Assembly (NCBI GenBank): GCA_023101725.1
Contig: JALJCO010001239.1
Location: 1 to 64,000 of the forward strand
Direction: 5' to 3'
DNA: 64,000 nt
DNA from: Atherinomorus stipes
Taxonomy: Eukaryota; Chordata; Actinopteri; Atheriniformes; Atherinidae
The position numbers and the translations under genes are program-made. The notes beneath the pieces are model-generated. The model was given only the letters and a program-made list of their open reading frames with translations. It had not been told where the DNA came from and did not search any database. Positions 35,751 through 64,000 of the stretch are shown here, in pieces; position 1 is the first letter of the stretch; each line of letters starts with the position of its first letter.

Positions 35751-37426
35751 ACAACATTAACGAGCCCAGACAGCCTGAATTGATGAGAGCGAAGGGCCAA
35801 TGTGTAGCCAGATTTTTGTAAAACGAGTGTCTTCCCTCCTCCAACTAAGAAAATAAAAAAGAGAAAAATCCTCATACCGAACTGCAGAAGTGCGTTAAGC
35901 ACATTCACAGTTTAGCTTTTTCTGATGGTTCGCTCCTTTACTGTTGTCAGCCAGGCGATTGCCCAGGTAAAGTGTAACCCAGGTTAAAAAGTATATATAT
36001 TACATAAGAGTAAAATAAGTTGAAAGTGATTCATGTAGTGCAAATTAGTTAATCAGAGATGATTACAAACTTTAATACGGCAATCATTCTGTGTTGAAGA
36101 GTAAAACCATGCTGACATAAAATTGATGTCGCTGCCCCTTTAAGAAACTAGGGACGTTAAGCGCAGCACGCGGGTGATGTGTCAGAAGGCCTTAGAGACA
36201 AACAGAGAGCGGATCGAAGAAACTGAGCAGCATTAACAAACAGGAAAAAGATTGGAAAAGTGAATATTATTTTTGGAAAAACATAACTTACCTGGTCGGG
36301 AATTGACAGGGACTTTATGAGAGTTAAACCACATCGGTTTTGGTGAGTTTTGTGTTTATTTTCTCACATTTTTATGTGCTGTAGTTGTTTCTTATTCTGG
36401 CAGTGAGCCAACGTTACATTGTTACAAGTAAATGCTCCGCCATGAACTGTTATTCAGTTAACATTTTGAGTTTATGAATATTTTGAATGTTGTAAATGTG
36501 ACTGTATATTGTGTAGATGAAAAATATATGCAGTAACTGGTGTGGAAAACGGAGCCGTTGGTTAAAAGAAGCTGCTCCGCAGCCCTTGTGGAGCCGTTAC
36601 TTGAGCGGAGCCGCTCCATGGCCGTTGCGGAGCCGTTAGTTAAAAGAAACCGCCCCGCTGTCATTCTGAGTTGAAAAAAAAACACTGTTGCAGTAATGTT
36701 ACAACTCAGAATGTGGAATATTTATTTGTATAATTGAGGATTTTAAAAGAGATTTATTGTTTTTATGACCTGTTACACAGGTCAAGTTTTTTTTTTATGC
36801 TTGACTTGGAAGTTCGTTGGAGGAAGGACGGTTGAACTGCCGTGTGCGGGCGTGCACACACACAGACAGGATTTGGATCCAGGATGGCGAGCCAGACCCA
36901 GATCTTCCAGTCACCTTCTGCATCACGTCAGTGAGGAATCTCCTGTATGTAGTAACTCGCTGCCAGAGCGGTAGGAGTATCAGGAACTGCATTGAACTGA
37001 ACTGAACTGAACTGAATGGAACGGAACTGAAAACTGAATTATTTTTTTTTTTTTTCTAACTGGATCGAACTGAAACTTTTCATTGGACTTGAACATTTAA
37101 ATTCACATTTGGACGTGATCTCATATTTAAAATATTGTATTTTTTATTATTGAGTTTATAATTTTGAATGTGATTTGAGTGATTGTAGTCTGTTTTGATT
37201 GTTGGGTAATTGAATGAAATTCTTACCTGTGAAAGAAAGAAAAGAGAGTTAACTCAGAAAAAAAGTAGGAAACTTAAATAGGTGCAACCTAGGATAAAGA
37301 AACTAGTCCAACTAACTTAAATTAGCTCAACTAAAATAATTTAGGATAAAAGGACTAGTTTATCCTAATTTAGATTAGCTTTAGTGAGCTAAATTAGTTG
37401 AATTGAAGAACTAAAGAGAAAGGGTG

Positions 37427-37484
<58 letters not shown>
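37427..37484. repeat. (TA)n microsatellite
   Basis: About 29 TA units. Confidence 0.95.
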
Positions 37485-37486
<2 letters not shown>

Positions 37487-37757
37487 TTATTTTGTTTTAC
37501 TACCTTTTTATTGAGAACCTGCAGGGTATTTAAGATTTTTGTGTACTGTTTTTATATATATGTTTTCTATTCAGTAAAGTGCCGGCCTTTTTATATATAT
37601 AAACGGCCTCTGTTGTTATCATTACTGCTTCCCACTCCTTAGAACCTAGAACTGGTCCAGTGGTGTGATACCAGTGTTACAAAAGTGCTGCTTTATATCC
37701 ACGTTTTAATACTTTTCGGCTGTATGGATAAATATTAAAATGGATGGATAAATTAAA

Positions 37758-37758
<1 letters not shown>

Positions 37759-37791
<33 letters not shown>
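37759..37791. repeat. Poly-G tract, 33 bases
   Basis: An uninterrupted G homopolymer, rare at this length and a likely site of assembly or length error. Confidence 0.9.
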
Positions 37792-37792
<1 letters not shown>

Positions 37793-38549
37793 GATTGCAG
37801 GTGGAAAGAGGGTTTAACAAAACAAATAAAGCATGGATCTTTGGGAGCAAAGTTAATGAAATAAAATAAAAAATCGACTGAGCAGGCCATCGGATCTGAG
37901 CGGATCATCTGTCTGATCGCCGTTTTAAACAAGTGAAAACTCCGCTGACCCAGTTCACAGCTTGTTCGCCTGGAAAGTAACGATCCAGAGTAAATACAGG
38001 TCGCAAATGAGATCAGAGCATTTTTTTATTTTTTTTTTTTTTGGTCTCAGGCAGTGATGTTTCAAACCTTAAAACCCTGGTTATTAATATCCACACGCAG
38101 GTGCATAAACGAGGTAAACTAAAACTTCACTTTGGTCGTTTTTGAAATGAACTTTTTTTAATGCCAAAAAATAAATAAATAAGTAGATAAAAAAAATACA
38201 ATGAAATAAAATCTGCGTTTACGTGTTAATAACAGGCCAAATAGGAAATATCTTCGTTTTATGAGACCGTCCTACTTGTGGACAAGCTGAGTTGCTTAGC
38301 AACCATACTGTCCACTCAATCTTATGTGTTGGGAGAACAAATAGTTCTCCATTTTATCATTTCATTATTACCTATAAATTGTTTATTTTGTATGTGTGTA
38401 TTTATTTATTTTATAGGCAATATGTGAGGTAACCGTTTTATAAAAGCAATAAGCCCCTTGAATCCGTGGGTTACAGCGGTTTTACAACGGCGGGGCACGA
38501 CGGAATTGCTTTAACAACCGTCTTTTAAGCATTTAGCTTTTAGCTCCAG

Positions 38550-39010
38550 TGTTTCCTCATGGGGGCCCTTCACGTTGGGGGTTGTGTCCGGTCTGCCTGC
38601 GGGGGTGCTGTCTTGGGGATCCCGTGGGCCTGGAAGACTGGGGGACTCCACACCATGTGTGGGGTTTGTCCTGGTCTGTTTGGTTCAGGGGGGTCTCTCT
38701 GGCAGCGCCCCCTGTGGCTTCGGACTGTGGCCCCCCTTTCAGCGTGGCTGGCCCCGTATAGGTGGTTTTTCCTCACCTGGATCCTCAGTGCTTTGCCATG
38801 TTACCGTATTTGTTACTGTATTAGACTTTTTTCTTTTGGCTGGGTGCTCTGTGTGTGTGCGTGCATGTGTGCTTATGTATGTTGGTCTTTTTGTGGGGGT
38901 GGGAAGGACGAGGGTTTCATGTTTTTATTGCCTTTGGTTTTGTTAAGCACTTTTGAGTTGCATTTTATTTGTATGAAAAGTGCTATATAAATAAAGTTTG
39001 ATTGATAATT
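38550..39010 (+). mobile_element. LINE 3' end fragment (+)
   Basis: A G-rich region followed by AAAAGTGCTATATAAATAAA and GTTTGATTGAT, the characteristic 3' tail of a common fish L2-like LINE. No reverse transcriptase block is left. Confidence 0.6.
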
Positions 39011-39028
39011 CAAACAATATATAAAATA

Positions 39029-39081
<53 letters not shown>

Positions 39082-39375
39082 TGATATAAATATATATAAT
39101 TATATAATATATAACTATAAATAATATATTAATATATCAAATTAAATATTTTATATTTTATTTTCATATATTTTTATATTTTATGTTCTTTTTTATATTT
39201 TATACATTTTTTATATGATCAGACTTTTTTAAAAAATATTTTGCTAAAGAATATTACTATATTACAATATTTTTGTATATTCAACTTGCAGATTTGAGTT
39301 TCAGACCTGAAAAGTTTATGCGTGTTGGCTGTTTGTAAATTTGTTCAATAAAGTTCTTTTTAAAAAAAAAAAAGT
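39011..39375. repeat. AT-rich tract and L1-like poly(A) tail
   Basis: TA-rich low complexity at 39025-39230, then TGTTCAATAAAGTTCTTTT with 12 A at about 39345-39373, which looks like a LINE tail in plus orientation. Confidence 0.5.
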
Positions 39376-39464
39376 AAAGAAAGAAGAGGAAAATCTGGCA
39401 CATATGTAATAGTGGAAACTGATCACAGAGAAAACCAAATTCTGAGTTTTCAGGTTAAAATTTG

Positions 39465-39470
39465 TTTATT
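39465..39470 (-). terminator. Probable poly(A) signal of the vcp-like gene
   Basis: AATAAA on the minus strand, about 80 nt past the stop codon at 39552. Confidence 0.5.
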
Positions 39471-39551
39471 TGTTTTTTTATCAAATAATAATAATGTCAT
39501 CTTTTGAAAGAAAGATGTAGACATCATTAGATTTCATGCTTCATTCATCGG

Positions 39552-60270
<20,719 letters not shown>

Positions 60271-60506
60271 GTTTATCCGTCTAAATAAATTCTGTGCGCT
60301 TTTGTTTCCAAAAGAACCGCGACTCCAGGACGAGTCCTCGCTCTGCTCCTCCAGATCGCAGCATGGTGTTCCCCTTTGACTTCTTGTGATTGAAGGGAGC
60401 TGCTGTTGTCCCCCAGCTGCTTCCCTCCCTCCTCCCTCCCTCCCCACATATGAACATTTGTGTTTGGCATGAACATGCAGACCTCCCAAACCCTAACCCT
60501 CGTCCT
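60271..60506 (-). promoter_or_regulatory. Probable 5' UTR/promoter of the vcp-like gene
   Basis: A relatively GC-rich stretch just upstream of exon 1 (ACCGCGACTCC, CTGCTCCTCC), with no TATA box near the start codon. The start of transcription is not determinable. Confidence 0.3.
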
Positions 60507-60735
60507 CAAAATGATTCAAACCCTCCAAGTAAAGAAAAAGGTAAATTCACAACAGTAATTCAAATAACAGGGAAATGAAGAAACTAATAATAAATAAAAA
60601 TTTACAAAATTATAATTTAGTAAAAGAAATATTGCTTTTGAATTGTGGTGGGAATTAGTAATTTAAAAAAAAAACAAACAAAACTGTCCCAGACACATTA
60701 GAGCACCTTTCCCATTAACAGTGGGCCAGTGGTGA
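60507..60735. mobile_element. Tc1/mariner-like MITE, truncated copy
   Basis: CGTCCTCAAAATGATTCAAA starts the family sequence, which stops at TTAACAGTGGGCC, where the next element begins. Confidence 0.6.
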
Positions 60736-61197
60736 AAGTCAAGGTTATTAAAGTTAACTAAAACTAACAAAAAACTAAAACTAAAATTGAAAAAAACATT
60801 TTCGTTAACTGAAATAAAAACAAAAATGTCAGTTTGTCAAAAAACTATAACTAACTGAAACTGTATTGTGTCTTTAAAAAACTAACTAAAACTAACTAAA
60901 ATTATTGCAAAAACATCCTTAGTTTTAGTTTTTGTAAATTTATTTCATACATCAGCTTTTTGGGTTGATTTGCTTTTATTTTGAGTGACTTTCTGATGAT
61001 TTTGACTGTCATACCAGACAAATACCTATAACTTGTGAAACAAAAATCCCCCAAAACTAAACTAAGACTGAAACTAATACAGACTAAACTAAAACTAAGC
61101 ATTTTCCAAAAAATAAAAACTGGCAAATCTGCTCAAAAAGTCAAAACTAAATAAAAACTGAAACTAATGAAAAATCCACAACTATTATCACCTTGGT
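60733..61197. mobile_element. AAGGTTATTAAAG-ended element, copy 3
   Basis: TCAAGGTTATTAAAGTTAAC on the left and CAACTATTATCACCTTGG on the right, with AACTAAAACTAA repeats within. Confidence 0.6.
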
Positions 61198-61391
61198 GAA
61201 AGTAAGATAAGATTCTTGCAGGAACTGTGCAACTTGATTTTTTTTTTTAGCTCGCGCGCTTTACGCACTCGCATCAAACCAAGAGCACGCTCTTTTCTGA
61301 CTGATTTTTTAATCTTGTACACATTTAAAAGTGCATAATGTAACATATCAGACACATCATGTAATATATGGCAAGTTATACATTTATTTTC

Positions 61392-61520
61392 AGGTTAAAT
61401 ACTTCTTTAGGAAAGATAACATCAGAACAATAATAACAACTTCAACATAATTGTTTTCTTAAATTATGTTGAAGTTGTTATTATTGTTCTGATGTTTTCT
61501 CTCTAAAGAAGTACTTAGTA
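61392..61520. mobile_element. Long near-perfect hairpin (MITE-like)
   Basis: Arms of 35 bp (61418-61452 and 61462-61496; core ACATCAGAACAATAATAAC) pair without a mismatch around a 9-nt loop. Weaker pairing extends outward through CTTCTTTAG / CTAAAGAAG. No target duplication was resolved. Confidence 0.75.
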
Positions 61521-62120
61521 CTCAACTTTAGACTAATCCTTATTTTTAATTGAACAGGGACCAGACTAGTTAGAAATTAGATAACTGTGTAAACCATAGT
61601 ATCATATTCTGTCACTCGGTGTATGTGGTTCCTCTGCAGAATGACATTAACACTTCAAATAACCAACACTTGCAAAGTTAACTGCAAACTGATCATCATA
61701 AGTGAAGCATGAATAAATCTAAAAGCATCACCTGCATGTTTGGTTTGTACCTGGAGGTTGTTGGTGTGATTCCTGACTGCTGCTGTCCACCACTGACTGC
61801 AGCAGCTCTTGCAGCTCTGCTGCTGCTGACAGTCAGTCGCTGCTCCCTTCTCCATCTTTGTGAGAAAAATTCAAAAGTCACCCATAATTCCCAGCTATTC
61901 AGATTCAGTAACCGACTATTTTTATTGGCTATGTTCATATAACAACAAATGTTTTTAATCTGTTTTAAATAAAATATCATATAGTCTAAGGAATTCAGCA
62001 TTCATATCATGAATTATCTTGCTTTTATGTAGTTTACTGTCTTCTAAAATGTGTAATATCCTTTGTTCCAAATTTAAACTTGTTTTTATCAAGTTAGTCT
62101 TATCCATCAGCTCCTCCTTG

Positions 62121-63024
62121 TTAAAGGAATAGTTCACCCACAGAATGATGTAACTTTATTTTCCACTTCCCCTCATGGTGAGCAAGACTCTGGAGCACTT
62201 TTTTAATATCTCAAATGCAGCCGGCGATCAGGAAGGCTTCTCGTTTCCCCCCAACTTTCATATAATGGAGTTCACTGGGACCAGAGCCAAAAAGGTCCAT
62301 AAAAGTCCACAAAAAAGTGTCAATATTCCTCCATACTGCTCGTCCAAGGTAATCAAAGTGTCCTGAGTGGGTAGCGTCCAGAATTTACTGGAAACCACGT
62401 CATTTAGAATATTTTGACCCTAAACAGTACTACAATTTACTTTCACGAAGTGCGCATAAGCGGATTCACGAAACCACAGAAGCCTGGGCATTCAGAGCCT
62501 ACTCTGCCGATAATACAAGCGTAGAAGAAGAAATTCGCTGTTTACATTGTGCTAAGAGCGACAAAGCTGCAGACGAACCGGGACAAACACAAGAGAGTCC
62601 AAGAGGGGTTGGATATTGATTTAAAACAAAGAAAGAAAGAAAAAGAGAACGCGCGATCTCGTCTGCCGCGGCTTCCGTAGTTTCGTGAACGTGCATCTGC
62701 GAACATGCGATGTAGAACTGTTAAGGCTCTAAAAATCTACCAAATGATGTTGTTTCAAGTAAATTCTGGACGCTACCCACTCAGGACACTTGGATTACAT
62801 TGGACGAGCAGTACGGAGGAATATTGACAAGTTTTTGTGGACTTTTATGGACCTTTTTGGCTCAAGTCCCAGCGAACTCCATTTTTGAAAGTTGGGTGGA
62901 ACCAGAAGCCTTCCTGATCGCCGGCTGCATTTGTGATATTAAAAAAGTGCTCCAGAGTCTTGCTCACCATGAGGGGAAGTGGAAAATAAAGTTACATCAT
63001 TCTGTGGGTGGAATATTCCTTTAA
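62121..63024 (-). mobile_element. TTAA-ended long-inverted-repeat element, copy C
   Basis: Starts TTAAAGGAATAGTTCACCC and ends GTGGAATATTCCTTTAA. The middle is the reverse complement of copy B's (GAAAGAAAGAAAAAGAGAACG versus the T/C-rich version), so it lies in the opposite orientation. Confidence 0.8.
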
Positions 63025-63320
63025 GCTCGTATCTGGATGCTCTGCTGTCTCAGCTGCTCCTTCTTCACTGACAAACATGTCGCTTATCTTACAGACTTTG
63101 CTGCATCTCTGGCCTGTGCTTCTTTTCTTCTATAATAGACTCTCCTTTCTGGTCCAGATTTCTTTTTGGCCTGTCATCTCGCTCCAGTTTGCCTCTGCAA
63201 AGGTGCGGGAGGTGGGGGGGGTTTCTGCCTAACGTTGCTACATTGTGTGAGCTTCAGCAGGGTCGATGCTTTAATGAGCCACATGATGGATTGTTTGTTT
63301 AAATATCAAGCGCGACCTGA
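63025..63320. other. Unassigned spacer
   Basis: No gene or repeat boundary recognised. Confidence 0.3.
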
Positions 63321-63897
63321 CTAGCCTCGTGGGACCATCCTGATCTCACGAGCTTCAGGTTTTCACTCGCAGATCAAGCAGACAGTCCGGTTGTAACCTG
63401 ACTCCGCCAGATGGATTTGCTCCCGCTTATCCATCTGGGAATCATCTGTTAGAGCAGTTTTGGGAAGGGGCGGAAATACTGGCTAGCTGATTGGATAAGG
63501 CATCTGTCTATCACCACCTATATTGGTGATAGATGGGACAAATCAACCAATCGTATGACGTACTAACAGAGCGACGACGAAAACACAACCACAAGCCAGG
63601 CTACTCTTGCTGCTGCCGGCAACGGCTCGTTAGCTCAGCAAACAACATGTCGGCAGTAATTCCGAAAAAACTTGAGCGATAGCCACACTGACGCTAGTTT
63701 CATCTGCTGCAGCCGCCATGTTGTTTAGACTGAACTGTCGCTTCTCGTTGCGTCACACCTCAACCCGCCTCAAAGCCAACACTGATTGGACGTTCGTTTG
63801 GTGAACTGCTCCAAATTATGTTCAACGGAAAGTAGCCAGACTGATCTGCGAATGAAAACCTGAAGCTCGCAAGATCAGGATGGTCTCACGAGGCTAG
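63321..63897. mobile_element. MITE with CTAGCCTCGTG ends
   Basis: Starts CTAGCCTCGTGGGACCATCC and ends GGATGGTCTCACGAGGCTAG. The inverted terminal repeats extend about 55 bp, through CTTCAGGTTTTCA. No coding capacity; possibly Harbinger-derived. Confidence 0.75.
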
Positions 63898-64000
63898 TTC
63901 AGTGGGCAGGTCGCTGAGAAACGTCCCGGTGCTCCCGATGGCCAGTCCGCCAGTCGGGAAAGTTGGTTTTGCGTAGCGTTCCGGTAGAAGAGGTCTTGAT

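Larger units (their letters stand above)
35751..38549. other. Intergenic, repeats but no gene recognised
   Basis: At 36540-36660 a GGAGCCGTT word recurs several times. At 37427-37484 there is a (TA)n tract. At 37759-37791 there are 33 consecutive G. A segment around 37570-37680 (AGTAAAG...GTGTTACA) is LTR-like in feel, but no paired LTR or target duplication was found. The rest is AT-rich and unassigned. Confidence 0.35.

Noticed and set aside
36772..37683. Solo LTR (TGTTACACAGG ... CCAGTGTTACA)
   Set aside because: TG/CA ends are suggestive but no target duplication, partner LTR, primer site or internal coding block was found.

Overview
The window looks like teleost fish nuclear DNA. The evidence is GT-AG introns, AT-rich spacers, many microsatellites, and a dense layer of fish-type transposons: L2/CR1-like LINEs, Tc1/mariner, hAT and many non-autonomous inverted-repeat elements. 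The species cannot be named from sequence alone. Three intact protein-coding genes can be assembled exon by exon, and everything else is repeats or unassigned spacer.

Layout. (1) 1-8.9 kb: a broken L2-like LINE (+) abuts a broken Tc1-like element (-). A BED-finger hAT remnant, unassigned AT-rich DNA and a partial copy of a TTAA-ended element follow. (2) 8889-23645 (+): tecr, the very-long-chain trans-2,3-enoyl-CoA reductase, 11 coding exons and 349 aa, with a 41-residue N-terminal extension relative to human TECR. Its introns carry MITEs, a 1 kb minisatellite and fold-back elements. (3) 24217-30205 (-): ndufb7, a complex I subunit, 3 exons and 120 aa, convergent with tecr; the two stop codons lie about 570 bp apart. 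Intron 1 (4.7 kb) is almost entirely nested hAT-type elements. A divergent pair of ETS/NRF-2-like sites lies upstream of its start. TECR and NDUFB7 are also neighbours in human, so the linkage is conserved. (4) 30.4-39.5 kb: no gene recognised. It holds LINE tails, STR tracts, a MITE, a strikingly C-rich low-complexity block (34.0-35.4 kb) and a 33-base poly-G. (5) 39552-60270 (-): an intact VCP/p97/Cdc48-type AAA+ ATPase, 18 exons and 834 aa. (6) 60.3-64 kb: MITEs, a long perfect hairpin and an inverted partner of an element in vcp intron 1.

The most interesting item is the VCP gene. All splice sites and phases join into one open frame, and all catalytic residues of D1 and D2 are kept. Vertebrate VCP is close to invariant, yet this copy has many substitutions, a different 32-residue N-terminus, an Ala in the D1 Walker A loop (GPAGTGKT) and a C-terminus ending LYQ instead of LYG. 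I read it as a functional, diverged second p97 (inference). Its introns hold unusual structures: a 2.2 kb inverted minisatellite with a hairpin apex, a 34-bp satellite grown inside a transposon, and LINE insertions. Exon 1 lies between two oppositely oriented copies of a 0.9 kb element.

The three genes have separate housekeeping roles: fatty-acid elongation in the ER, respiratory complex I, and ubiquitin-dependent protein extraction. No bacterial-type system, CRISPR array or gene cluster was seen.
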